Shown here: positions 1 to 8,700 of the stretch, one piece after another | Numbering within the stretch: the stretch's first letter is position 1 | Layout of the letters: each line of letters opens with the position of its first letter | Origin: CAIYWZ01 sp964497925 | GTDB taxonomy: Bacteria > Pseudomonadota > Alphaproteobacteria > CAIYWZ01 | NCBI GenBank assembly: GCA_964497925.1 | Contig: CAZCFE010000017.1 | Location: 1-26,891, forward strand | Direction: 5' to 3' | DNA length: 26,891 bases | The notes under the pieces: model-generated | Databases searched by the model: none | What the model was told of the DNA's origin: nothing | The model's input: only the letters and a program-made list of their open reading frames with translations | Position numbers and translations under genes: made by a program

Positions 1-36
1 TTGCATTTTATTGCAGCTCTTCAATGGCTTAAATGA
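1..36 (+). CDS. C-terminal tail of an upstream gene (partial at left edge)
   Basis: Frame 1 is open from the left edge and reads LHFIAALQWLK before TGA at 34-36. The stop overlaps the next ATG (33-35) in an ATGA arrangement, which is typical of translational coupling inside an operon. The tail is amphipathic and helix-like. Because the next protein begins with the second half of a deaminase-like fold, this tail could be the end of the helix that normally carries the HxE zinc motif. That is inference: the motif itself would lie outside the window. Eleven residues alone are too few for any family call. Confidence 0.4.
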   Translation: MHFIAALQWLK

Positions 37-557
37 ATTTCTCAACAGAACCTAAGACTCTCCTTGGCACAAAAAAAACAGAAGGTGAGCTCTCAGCTGC
101 TCCTTATGTTCTTATTATTGATACATATAAATACCCATGCCCTGCTTGCAGAATGACGTTCCCAAGAGCCGTTCGTATTTTTGAGGAAGAATTTGATATC
201 AGCATAATAGTGAAAGTCAACTATCACGCTGATTATCCTGTTAACAAACACGAAGAAGCGCTAAACGCAATGGTAGATGAATATACAATAAGTCAAGGAA
301 CCTCGTTCCATAAATTTGGATTTTGTCAAACCTGCACAAAAAAGACCGAGCCTTTAACAGGAACTCCAAATAACACTCCGCCATCTAAATTAAATGGCGG
401 GTCCAGTACAGCAGGAGGAAGGCTTGAAAAACAACCATATTCTTCAATTTCAAGATCTGGCTTAACTGGGATCACAGATAAGGATAGAGAAGATGAATTT
501 GATCCTTTTGCTTTCTGTGATGATAATGTATACAATTCTGATGATGAACAAACCTAA
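33..557 (+). CDS. Deaminase-like C-terminal half protein, 174 aa
   Basis: Residues 25-40 read as a hydrophobic strand followed by YPCPACR (Cys36, Cys39). This strand plus PCxxC is the second zinc-binding motif of the cytidine-deaminase superfamily, including its bacterial toxin members. A second strand (about residues 55-63) and a helix follow, as in that fold. The first motif (HxE/CxE) is absent from this frame; the ORF starts too late to contain it. The C-terminal part has another CxxC (FCQTC, near residue 98) and then a low-complexity acidic tail. The start ATG overlaps the previous stop (ATGA), with an in-frame TAA directly before it, so the start cannot move upstream. No signal peptide. 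The next gene begins 17 nt downstream. It could be the second piece of a frameshifted or split deaminase, or an unrelated Cys protein; no substrate can be assigned. Confidence 0.5.
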   Translation: MNFSTEPKTLLGTKKTEGELSAAPYVLIIDTYKYPCPACRMTFPRAVRIFEEEFDISIIVKVNYHADYPVNKHEEALNAMVDEYTISQGTSFHKFGFCQTCTKKTEPLTGTPNNTPPSKLNGGSSTAGGRLEKQPYSSISRSGLTGITDKDREDEFDPFAFCDDNVYNSDDEQT

Positions 558-574
558 AGTGGTGATATTGAAAA

Positions 575-2566
575 ATGACCAAAACAACGTTTAGAAAAAT
601 TATTTTTTGCTCGGTTTTTATAAGCCTGCCCCAGCTTAGCTATTGCTGTGACGACATTTTAGATCTGGATATTAAAAAAGCACAGCAGAGCTTCATTGCC
701 AGCATCTTTGAAAGTCCTTGTGAGAGAGTATTTAAAATTCTTCGTAACGTTATGAGCAGTAAGCCACAAATAATTGAATTCAACGATTCTTTTATTGATC
801 TTATCCTTCCCTTTTTTGAAAAGCCTGATCTTGAATCATGGAAAAAAACCGATTTAACAAAAACGATTTTAAAACACCCTGATTACGCAAATGGCGTTTT
901 AGAAGCATCAAATGCAACACCTAAACAAAAGAAATTGAACTCTTTTTTAAAAAATCGCCTTAATGGATTTCACCTTCCTAAATTCGATGCTCAAGGCAAT
1001 TATGAAGACCACTATGACGATTGGCGTGATTCAGAAGCAACCATTATGAAATGTAATTGGAGGCTTCTTTTGATGCCACAAAATTTGAGTGATGAACAAA
1101 TGGATGAACATGATGATTTTCTATCTGATTTCTTATCTGATCAAGCAAACATGGAACACACTGATATTGATTATACTTTTTTAAAAAGAATTCTTGAAGA
1201 TTATGACAATCCACACATTGAAGAAATTTTATGGGAAAACTATGAAAAAATAAAAAGGGTCAATAATGGTGATTTTTTGCCAGATTTAGCTGGTCTGGAC
1301 TCTCATATTGATCACACACGGTGTCGATGCTGGATGTTTGACGCATGGATTAATTCAAGCGTTACATTAACTAGAAAAAACTACAAGAAATTTTTTTCCA
1401 TTTCTTCTTTACATGAACACAAGCGAAGAAGAAATGCTTTAAAGATATTTTTTGAAGAAGAACGTTTCTTAGAAACAGATTTATTGTGTGAAGATATTTT
1501 GAGCATTTTAAGCTTAACTGGCGCTGAAATTGCTCCTGATCCTTGGGTAAGTGATATGCTGCTTCAGTTTTTCACTCAATTCACCTACCTTGGTAATGTA
1601 TTGATATTTGAAAAACTTCAAAATTTTTTAGAGGTTTTTGCACACAGCTCTGTTGTTTTGAATAACGCCCAAATCATGATATATATCACCCAATATTTAA
1701 AAGAAGAAACCGTTCCCTTATCTCAAAAACAAAAAATCGTTTCTTTTTTAAGAAAAAACAAAGGGCATAAGTCCTATTATATGAATATGCAAGGAAAAAC
1801 AAAAGCACGCTATGCTAAAATGCTTCATGACATTGAGCACCCTTTAAGCCCCATCTCAGTCGCACAATCATCTCCTAATATTGATTGGGACAAGCTGGAA
1901 GAAGATCTTTTTCTTCCCAAAGCATCAAAACCTACTTCATTTAAGAAACAAAGAAAGAAAAAAGAACGCGTACTTAACACACAAGTACCTATAACGCAAA
2001 CACAAGAAGAGCCTAAGAAACCCAAGGCAAAACCCTCTGTAATAAAACCCAAAACGCACCCAAAAATACAAGAGGTAGAAAAAGTTGAATTACCAACTAC
2101 TGTTATTATTCAAAGGAAAACAAAAAACCAACAACGATTTGAAACTTTCTTGACCAATGCGCAAACAAGCTTTGATCAAGAAAGCTACATTGAAAGCATC
2201 CATTGGTACGACAAGCTTTTCGGCCTTAAACATATGGCGCCACAAAGAATGATCAATGCTGGAGATGTATATAAAAAATTCATAGATTTAGACACCAAAT
2301 CTGACTTAGATATTGATCAAATCACAAATGCACTTTTATCGTCCAAGCATTTTTTTCAAGATGTTGTCTTTGAGGACGAACTGGTGGTACAAAACGCCCA
2401 AAATATGCAAAACAAAACAAGCGATGAACAATTGGCCACAGATCTCATGAACTTGCCACGCCAGTTTTCCAAGCTCTCTATTTGGATGCAAAGGGGCATC
2501 GATCAAAATCCATCCAAAGACGTTAAGCGCTCTTCCACCGCTAACATTCATGGTGATTCCGCTTAA
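575..2566 (+). CDS. Exported hypothetical protein, 663 aa
   Basis: I do not recognise the family. The N-terminus has a Sec-type signal peptide: basic start (MTKTTFRK), hydrophobic core to about residue 20, then SYCC, where cleavage probably occurs. The Tyr before the Cys argues against a lipobox. The mature part is predicted mainly helical and acidic. A Lys/Pro/Gln-rich linker (about residues 450-515) is followed by a helical segment near 523-570 that resembles a single TPR-like unit. The only visible ribosome site is a weak GGTGAT at 561-566, and the 17-nt gap suggests co-transcription with the preceding gene. The last 76 residues (from position 2336) are antisense to cytochrome b561, so the ancestral stop may have been earlier. 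Strong as a coding region; function unknown. Confidence 0.75.
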   Translation: MTKTTFRKIIFCSVFISLPQLSYCCDDILDLDIKKAQQSFIASIFESPCERVFKILRNVMSSKPQIIEFNDSFIDLILPFFEKPDLESWKKTDLTKTILKHPDYANGVLEASNATPKQKKLNSFLKNRLNGFHLPKFDAQGNYEDHYDDWRDSEATIMKCNWRLLLMPQNLSDEQMDEHDDFLSDFLSDQANMEHTDIDYTFLKRILEDYDNPHIEEILWENYEKIKRVNNGDFLPDLAGLDSHIDHTRCRCWMFDAWINSSVTLTRKNYKKFFSISSLHEHKRRRNALKIFFEEERFLETDLLCEDILSILSLTGAEIAPDPWVSDMLLQFFTQFTYLGNVLIFEKLQNFLEVFAHSSVVLNNAQIMIYITQYLKEETVPLSQKQKIVSFLRKNKGHKSYYMNMQGKTKARYAKMLHDIEHPLSPISVAQSSPNIDWDKLEEDLFLPKASKPTSFKKQRKKKERVLNTQVPITQTQEEPKKPKAKPSVIKPKTHPKIQEVEKVELPTTVIIQRKTKNQQRFETFLTNAQTSFDQESYIESIHWYDKLFGLKHMAPQRMINAGDVYKKFIDLDTKSDLDIDQITNALLSSKHFFQDVVFEDELVVQNAQNMQNKTSDEQLATDLMNLPRQFSKLSIWMQRGIDQNPSKDVKRSSTANIHGDSA

Positions 2567-2881
2567 AGGGAAGATAAACATTAAACAATAGAAAAGTGTA
2601 TTATTGAGTTTTGATACAATTTTTGAAAAAGAAGAATATTTTTCATGAGATGGTGATTTTTTATTTGCGAATCTCCACGCCAAACGTAAAACAGCAATCA
2701 ACAAGATAATCACGCCAATGCTTTTATGCATGTTCATCATATCCTTCCTTGATTCTTGGGGGACGAGGTGATTTGCCAAAGAAAACCCTACTCCCCACAA
2801 ACTGAGTAAAACAATGGCCATAACCCAGTGTAAAAGCCTACTAAGTGTCCCAAAACGTACCTTATTATCAAAAAATTGCAT
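2336..2881 (-). CDS. Cytochrome b561, four-helix di-haem membrane protein
   Basis: A 181-aa protein of the usual length for the bacterial cytochrome b561/CybB family, which passes electrons between a quinol or other reductant and acceptors in the inner membrane. Four hydrophobic segments lie near residues 17-36, 53-71, 95-113 and 147-169. Histidines sit where the family's haem ligands do: His18 (RLLHW), His52 (NMHKSIG), His145 (QVHE) and His159 (VLHILG). Starting at Met1 keeps the conserved RxxHW segment, and AAGGTAG lies just upstream. The gene is 91 bp downstream of tRNA-Glu on the same strand and may be read from its promoter. Its last 76 codons are antisense to the end of the 663-aa gene, with codon boundaries exactly aligned. 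The family call is firm; the physiological partner is unknown. Confidence 0.93.
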   Translation of the reverse strand: MQFFDNKVRFGTLSRLLHWVMAIVLLSLWGVGFSLANHLVPQESRKDMMNMHKSIGVIILLIAVLRLAWRFANKKSPSHEKYSSFSKIVSKLNNTLFYCLMFIFPLSGITMNVSGGRALNVFGWILIDAPLHPNRELGKLAWQVHEICGQLFIACFVLHILGVLYHQFVLKDNILKKMLGR

Positions 2882-2972
2882 GAATATCTACCTTTTTAAA
2901 AACATTACAAAAAAATCATAGAAAGAAAAAGGTAAAAATTGTGTTAATTAAGACGCGATCTTGTGAGAAAAA

Positions 2973-3049
2973 TGGCGTCCCCAACGGGATTCGAACCCGT
3001 GTTATCGCCTTGAAAGGGCGGCGTCCTGGGCCAGCTAGACGATGGGGAC
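2973..3049 (-). tRNA. tRNA-Glu (UUC)
   Basis: The minus strand folds as a complete cloverleaf: 7-bp acceptor stem (GTCCCCA with TGGGGAC), discriminator G, encoded CCA (2973-2975), T arm CGGGTTCGAATCCCG, and anticodon loop CTTTCAA with anticodon TTC. The sequence closely resembles bacterial tRNA-Glu. The outermost pair of the anticodon stem is C27-A43, a mismatch, where most bacterial tRNA-Glu genes have C-G. All other stems pair well, so the gene looks functional. Confidence 0.96.
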
Positions 3050-3100
3050 ATATACTTAAGGTAGCTCTTAAAAAGAATTTTCTCGAACCAACTTGTATCC

Positions 3101-3129
3101 TTAATAATTTATTTTATGCATTAAGTCAA
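3101..3129 (-). promoter_or_regulatory. Candidate sigma-70 promoter for tRNA-Glu
   Basis: On the minus strand TTGACT (complement of 3124-3129) is followed after exactly 17 nt by TATTAA (complement of 3101-3106). The -35 matches 5/6 and the -10 matches 4/6 of consensus. Transcription would begin about 45 nt before the mature tRNA 5' end and could continue into cytochrome b561. Confidence 0.4.
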
Positions 3130-3218
3130 GTTTTTTATCAAAAAAAATCACATTAACTATTTATTTACATTTTTCATGGTATAAATTCTTAAAAGAACAA
3201 AAAAACAGGAGGAATATC

Positions 3219-3467
3219 ATGAATCATGAAGCGATTATTATTTTTGGAGTGGCATTGCTCACTTGGGGACTTTTCGTACCATTATTAATGTGGCTTCAGC
3301 TGCGTAAAGCCACAAAAGAAAACTCATATCTTCAAACAGAACTTAAAAGCATTTTAAGCATGCTCAATGACTCGAGAAAGTACAAAGAAGAAAAGGAACA
3401 AGGATTAAGAGATGCAACCAACAGAGCGCGTCAACCGATCTTTGCATCCCCAAAATACATGCAATAA
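3219..3467 (+). CDS. Small single-TM coiled-coil protein, 82 aa
   Basis: Not a recognised family. Residues about 5-27 form one hydrophobic membrane segment (IIIFGVALLTWGLFVPLLMW), followed by a charged, heptad-like helix (about 28-70) rich in Lys, Glu and Leu, and a short Pro-containing tail ending KYMQ. This suggests a small inner-membrane protein with a cytoplasmic or periplasmic coiled coil. The start is fixed by a strong AGGAGG (3207-3212) six nt before the ATG. The only promoter-like element upstream is TATAAA at 3180-3185, without a good -35. The next gene starts 28 nt after its stop, so the two probably form an operon. Confidence 0.72.
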   Translation: MNHEAIIIFGVALLTWGLFVPLLMWLQLRKATKENSYLQTELKSILSMLNDSRKYKEEKEQGLRDATNRARQPIFASPKYMQ

Positions 3468-3495
3468 TACAATCAAATAAGACGGTAAGGGAACC

Positions 3496-4671
3496 ATGGT
3501 CAAATTATTATTTTTGGTATTTTTATGCCAGCAGTTCGTCTTGCCTTCAGGGTTTGAAAAAATGGGCGAATTTCTTGAAGGAGAACATGGGTATTATGAG
3601 ATTAACCCAGAGGCCACTTCTTTTTTAATGCAGCTTATTGCGGAAGCACCTCCCTCCCCTGCCACAGAAAAATTTCAAATTGCATACCAAAGATCAAAAC
3701 GCCCAGAAGCCCCACTTGGCGCAACATACGAAGTTGTTAAAAATGCCTATTACAGGACACGCGGAAAGCTTCCATCTTTACAAGGAAATGCACCTATTTC
3801 AAACCCCTCCTCCAGTTCTGAAGAAATGATCACGCAGGTAATCAGTTTTTTGCAAACACATGGACCAGAAAAAATAGCCTCCTTTATGGACCACATTGAA
3901 TCAGTTAAGCTCTCTCAAAACATAGCAAAAAGAAAATATGATGAATACTTGAGAATTTTTGGCCCCATTCGCGTGGGCACAATTCGCAATTTTATCAATA
4001 AAGCTATTTTAGGCATCACAAGACAACCTCCACTAGAAGGCGCTCCCCATCTTTTTGCCCTAATGCAAGCCTCTGGATTTTTAAGAACATCTATTCAAAG
4101 CCCTATGGACTATACATATTCCCAGCGCTTAGCAACAAGAGAGTTTTTGCAAAACCACGAAGAAATTCACACTCTTGTTTTGGCATGCGGGAATTTCATT
4201 CCCTATACGGTTTCATATGATTTTTGCAAAAGATCTGAAGGTGGGTGCGGCTGTTGCCAAGAAGGACACCATCTTTCAAAAGGTGAAATGACCGTTACCA
4301 TTTTTGATCAACTGCAATACATAGATACAGGTGAAAGTGCTGATTATAATGAAGAAGGATCTTCATCAGACGTGATCGCCGACATTACACATGAATCTTT
4401 TTGGCAAGGCGTGATTGAAGGTCTTGGGGGCAGAAAATTACGCCGCATTAAAGAGCATAATATGTACAACCCTGAGCTTTCCCTTCCAAGAATAGATCAA
4501 ATCAAAGATGCCTTAGAAGATGGTGGCGTTTTTGAAACTTTATGCCCCCTTTCTTCTCAAGCTGAGCTTTCAAAAACAATCAAAACACTCCAAGAAAAGG
4601 GATTTCATCCCATCACAACACAGATTTCACCTCAAAGATACATCCAAATACGCGCAATAAAACAATTGTAA
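3496..4671 (+). CDS. Exported protein with methyltransferase-like C-terminal half, 391 aa
   Basis: A short signal-peptide-like start (MVKLLFLVFLCQQFVLPSG) precedes a helical N-terminal half of unknown type. From about residue 226 the order of elements resembles a class I SAM methyltransferase: strand plus ACG (230-232, motif I position), strand ending in Asp271 (TVTIFD), SDVIADIT (Asp292, Asp296; motif II position) and ALEDGG (343-344; the loop before strand 5). Between the first two lies a Cys/His cluster (Cys244, 251, 253, 254, His258, 259) that could bind metal. Motif I lacks the usual GxGxG, so activity is uncertain. AAGGGA precedes the ATG. It sits in a likely operon with the 82-aa membrane protein. 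An export signal on a SAM-dependent enzyme would suggest an effector or a degenerate fold; the methyltransferase reading is inference. Confidence 0.6.
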   Translation: MVKLLFLVFLCQQFVLPSGFEKMGEFLEGEHGYYEINPEATSFLMQLIAEAPPSPATEKFQIAYQRSKRPEAPLGATYEVVKNAYYRTRGKLPSLQGNAPISNPSSSSEEMITQVISFLQTHGPEKIASFMDHIESVKLSQNIAKRKYDEYLRIFGPIRVGTIRNFINKAILGITRQPPLEGAPHLFALMQASGFLRTSIQSPMDYTYSQRLATREFLQNHEEIHTLVLACGNFIPYTVSYDFCKRSEGGCGCCQEGHHLSKGEMTVTIFDQLQYIDTGESADYNEEGSSSDVIADITHESFWQGVIEGLGGRKLRRIKEHNMYNPELSLPRIDQIKDALEDGGVFETLCPLSSQAELSKTIKTLQEKGFHPITTQISPQRYIQIRAIKQL

Positions 4672-4679
4672 TATTTTTA

Positions 4680-4708
4680 TTGACATAGTTTGACAAAATT
4701 GTTATAAT
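4680..4708 (+). promoter_or_regulatory. Perfect-consensus sigma-70 promoter
   Basis: TTGACA (4680-4685), a 17-nt spacer and TATAAT (4703-4708) match the consensus at all 12 positions with the optimal spacing. A second TTGACA lies at 4690-4695, ten bases (one helical turn) inside the spacer. The start of transcription is expected near 4715, leaving a leader of about 120 nt before the translation start at 4838. The promoter begins only 8 nt after the stop of the preceding gene. Confidence 0.85.
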
Positions 4709-4837
4709 CAAATCATATTTTAGAAATTGAAAAGATAGGGGTAATAAATTATTCTTTCTCTCTATTGATTTTTCTAAAAAAACCAATATATGAATTATTA
4801 TAAAGAGTATTTCAACATAGACAAAAAGGACATGAAC

Positions 4838-5716
4838 ATGACTCAAAAAACACAGCTAATAACAGCTTTAATATCCATACTCACAATACCCAGGTTATCA
4901 GCAATGGAATTTTCACAAATGGAAAACCCATATTTTGCTGTGGCAATGGACACTCAATATGACCAATTTAAAAGAATTAATTATGCCAAATGTTTGCCAA
5001 AAATAGATATGAATCTTGCGCGAATCGCTTTTTTTACTTTAATTAATGATGAAAACATAAAATTTTATGAGCGCATGAATCTGTTGTTAGACTTTGCTAA
5101 ATTAGGAGAAGATCAAAAAAATGAATCTATCAAAACTTTAGAAAAGTTTAAAGAAGGCCATTTATCCATCCAAGATGAAATATGGGTTATGAGATCTTTA
5201 AATCAATTAAAAGATATCGATACTCTAAATGGAATCTGGCACTTTCTTGAAAGTATTATCAAGAACGAAAATATAGAAATCAATGAGCGCATTATAGCTG
5301 CAACGATTCTTGCTGATCTTGATGTAGACCACACATATGGCGGTATTGATTTTTTAGCTGCCTTTGCTAAAAACCTCGACCTTCCTATTGAGGCCAGAAT
5401 CAAGGCCACATTGTTCTTATCTGACCAAAATGAGAATAAATATAAATTTGAAGCGCTTGATATTCTAAGAAGCATGCCAATATGCGAACAGTCTCTTCAA
5501 GCTATCCACGAACTTATCAAAAAAACACTCGGAACAAGTCTATATGTATTAGAATACTCGCCCGAAAATTCCGCCAAAATTCCTGAAATATTCGCTTACA
5601 TGAATGAGGATGAAAAAAATTTAGCAAAAACAGCCCTTGCTGATATGAAAGAAAAAGAGACAGGCAGAGTTATTTATATTGAAGCACTCAAAAGGATGAT
5701 TGATTCAGAAAAATAA
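4838..5716 (+). CDS. Exported helical protein, 292 aa
   Basis: Family not recognised. The start at 4838 is preferred because AAGGA (4826-4830) lies 7 nt upstream and it yields a clean signal peptide (MTQKTQLITALISIL, cleavage near RLSA, residues 19-22). The upstream in-frame ATGs at 4790 and 4832 would either bury the signal or crowd the ribosome site. The mature protein is acidic and almost entirely helical, with repeated helix pairs reminiscent of HEAT/armadillo-type solenoids (for example IAATILADLD and KATLFLSD), but no defined repeat can be proven by eye. It is driven by the consensus promoter at 4680-4708 through a leader of about 120 nt, and it converges on the 2397-aa gene. Confidence 0.75.
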   Translation: MTQKTQLITALISILTIPRLSAMEFSQMENPYFAVAMDTQYDQFKRINYAKCLPKIDMNLARIAFFTLINDENIKFYERMNLLLDFAKLGEDQKNESIKTLEKFKEGHLSIQDEIWVMRSLNQLKDIDTLNGIWHFLESIIKNENIEINERIIAATILADLDVDHTYGGIDFLAAFAKNLDLPIEARIKATLFLSDQNENKYKFEALDILRSMPICEQSLQAIHELIKKTLGTSLYVLEYSPENSAKIPEIFAYMNEDEKNLAKTALADMKEKETGRVIYIEALKRMIDSEK

Positions 5717-5734
5717 TACTCCTTAACAATCAAA

Positions 5735-5769
5735 GAAAAATCCCGACGGGTCCTTAAACCCTTCGGGAT
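5735..5769 (-). terminator. Intrinsic terminator of the 2397-aa repeat-protein gene
   Basis: Arms 5740-5750 and 5759-5769 pair over 11 positions with one C-T mismatch around an 8-nt loop. On the minus strand the stem is followed by a run of T (complement of 5736-5740). It starts 19 bp past the TAA of the repeat-protein gene. There is no T run in the plus direction, so any effect on the convergent 292-aa gene would be weaker. Confidence 0.85.
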
Positions 5770-5787
5770 AATCATGAATCTCTTGCT

Positions 5788-8700
5788 TTATTCTGGAAGT
5801 AATCCATAGATATATGCGGCTCTGGCTGAAGGTGTGGCGTTTGAGGCCATTGCGGAGTTGCTCCAATTGATGGACCCGCTTGAAATCAAATTCGTCACAT
5901 CTGTGGCTGAAAGCATTGTCGGTGAGGCTGAAAGCGCATCAACAAGTGCGCGCATGTTTGAACTTGTGTAGCCTTCAAACAATCCAATTGTATGTGTTCC
6001 ATCAAGCCCTTTCTGGCGCAAGGCATTGAATTTAGCGCTGTTCAAAACAGTTGAAACAGTGGTTTCATACCAATTCAAAGCAGAGCGTAAAGATGCTCCT
6101 GACAAAGGTGTTCCTGAAAGATCAAGCAAAGCATTTAAATCTCCTGTAGCATTGGCATTGTAGAAAGCCTTCATAAGAGCCCTTCTTGCCCCTTGATCTG
6201 AGGTGACGTTTGAAATGGTAATTCCGCTATTAGTTGCTGCCATAATATCTGCAAAATGACTTGTACTGTTATCAATAACTGTTTTTGCACGAAGCAATCC
6301 TGTTTGAACTGATCCGCTTGGTAAGCCATTGAGCAAATCATCAAGATTCACACTTTGATCAATAATTGCTTTGGTATTTGATAATGCCGTGCGCGCAGAA
6401 CCCCCTGTGACATTGTATAAAACAACGGTAAAGTATGAAGATGAGGTGGAGCTTAAAATATCATAAGCATTGCTTAATGCACTCCTTGCTGAAGATGCAC
6501 TCGAGAAATCCAGCATAATGTTTTCAAAATAATCAACAGCACCCCAACTTTGATCAATAACCGTACTAGCATTTCGAACCGCATGACGGGCAGTTTCACC
6601 CGATGCTCCAGAAAAGAAGTTATCCAATTCATATGTTGTTGGCGATGAATAATCATAGTCAATAACATTGGCAGCATAGACCAAAGCGGCTCTTGCAATT
6701 GCTCCATCTCCTGACACAGATGAAGACAGACCGCTTAAAAGATTGGTAAAGTATGTTGTTCCATTTGTTGCAACCCCTGCAGTTAGATACCCAATCAATT
6801 TCTTCGCATTTGTAAGACCTGTTTGTAAATCAGCAGAAGATGCACTTTGTGAGATAATCGAAAGATACTGCGCACCACCTTCAAGATCTGTGATGGATTT
6901 AACGCTATCAAGTTTTCCACGTTTTTCGCCACTTGTACTAAGTCCTGCGAACAGCTCACTCAATGACACCCCACTTGCCACCATATAAGCGGCAGAAGCA
7001 AGATAGCTTTGACGATCTGAAGACGAACCAAGCCCTCCAAGGATATCTGAAAAATAAGTGCTACCTAGATCAATAATTGTTTTAGCATCAGCAAGGACTG
7101 TGCGTGCCTGGGCTCCTGTGGACGAACCCAAGATTGAAGATCCACCAAGATACGCGGCATTAGCATCATATACTTCCTTAGCATTGGCAAGCGCTGTTCT
7201 TGCTTGAGCAGAAGTTGCCCCTGATATCATATTTGCAAAGTAAGTCATGCCTCCAGAGGTGTCATTATTTATAATTGTTTTTGCGCTGGCAAAAATAGCA
7301 GCATCGTTCACTCCATCAAACAATCCTCTTGCTGCAACATCAAAGGCAATGCGTTTATCCGCAGCGCTTGAAACGCCCGTAATCGCCAAAACTGCCGATC
7401 TGTCTGACACGGCTATATAATTTGCAACAGCTGTAGACAAGGATGATGGTGTGTCATAAATACCACTGAATAATCCATTATACGCTGCCTCTAATGCCAG
7501 ACGTTTTTCACCAGATGTGCTGCCAAGCCCAAGAACTGTGCTTAAATTCACCCCTGCCCCATTATAATATGTCCACAAAGAACCAATTGCCGACACCATG
7601 CTAGCAACAGAGGCTGCAGAAGTGTCTACAAGATCTTTAATAGAGATCATTTGCGCGGCAGTTTGCCCTGCTGTGAAAAGACCATCCACCAAATCTTTGG
7701 GCGTTCCAGAACTTAAATTTACGGCTAAACTGTTAGAATAAACAGCACTTGCCAATAGAACGCGCGCAGATCTATCAGAACCACTTTCCGAAGATGTACT
7801 CACATAAGCCGCCAAATTTGATGTGATGTCTGTATACGCTTTAGACGCACTCAAAAGTCCTGCAACCAAGTCTTTTTTCTGTGTACTATTTGCAAGATTC
7901 ACCCCAAGACCTTGATCGCGAAGTGCATCAGAGAGCAAAATTCGAGCTCCTCTGGCAGAGCCACTTTCTGTAACGGCAGCATTAATATAGGCAGCAACAT
8001 CGTTATCTATATCCGAAGGAATCATATGTCCTTTAAGCGCGGATACCAAAGCTTTTTCTCCCACACCCCCAGAGTCAGAAATGCCTGAAGCAAAAGATTG
8101 ACTTGCAATGGCATAAGCCAATAAAATTCGATCACCTCTTTCACTTCCATGCTCAGAAGGAGTTGCGATATAATTTAAAACTCCTGTCACATTAGCAGAT
8201 GTTAAGCTGGCTCCAACAAGAGCACTTACCAATGCTTTTTGGCCATCAGTGCTGTCATCAATACTTGCGGCAAGAGAGTTTGTGTGAACAGTTTGGGCCA
8301 GCAATATACGTTTTGCTCTTAAAGCTCCACTTTCAGAGGTTGTATCCACATAAGACAAAGCATCAAGCACCACGTTATCAATTCTTTGACCAGCTGAGAA
8401 TAAATCATCAATCAATGTTTTTCTTTGCGCAGCATCAGAAATATTGTTTGAAAAACCTTTATCATTTATATAAAAGGCCAGCAAAATACGCGCTGATCTG
8501 CTTGCTCCATCCTCGGAAGCGGCACTTACAAAGCTTGCGACTGTGTCTGTAATGGCGCTTGCATCTTTTGATGCATTGAGAATTCCAGCAACCAAAGCTT
8601 TTTCACCAACACCTCCAGAATTGCTAATAGAATCTGCCAAAGACCTTGTTTTTAAGGATTTTGCAAGAAGGATACGCTTGGCTCTGTTTGCATCACTTTC

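Noticed and set aside
2941..3156. A 71-codon plus-strand reading frame
   Set aside because: It runs antisense through tRNA-Glu and its regulatory region; the peptide contains the NGIRTRV-type sequence typical of spurious ORFs over tRNA genes.
4655..4682. Hairpin at the end of the 391-aa gene as a terminator
   Set aside because: The 8-bp stem is made almost only of A-T pairs, has no T run after it and overlaps the -35 box of the next promoter.
5717..5787. Hairpin as a fully bidirectional terminator for the convergent genes
   Set aside because: Only the minus strand has a T run after the stem; the plus direction continues into mixed sequence.
6474..6707. Other reading frames of 60-135 codons inside the two giant genes
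   Set aside because: They lie within long, clearly constrained frames, have low-complexity or irregular composition and show no ribosome sites or recognisable domains.
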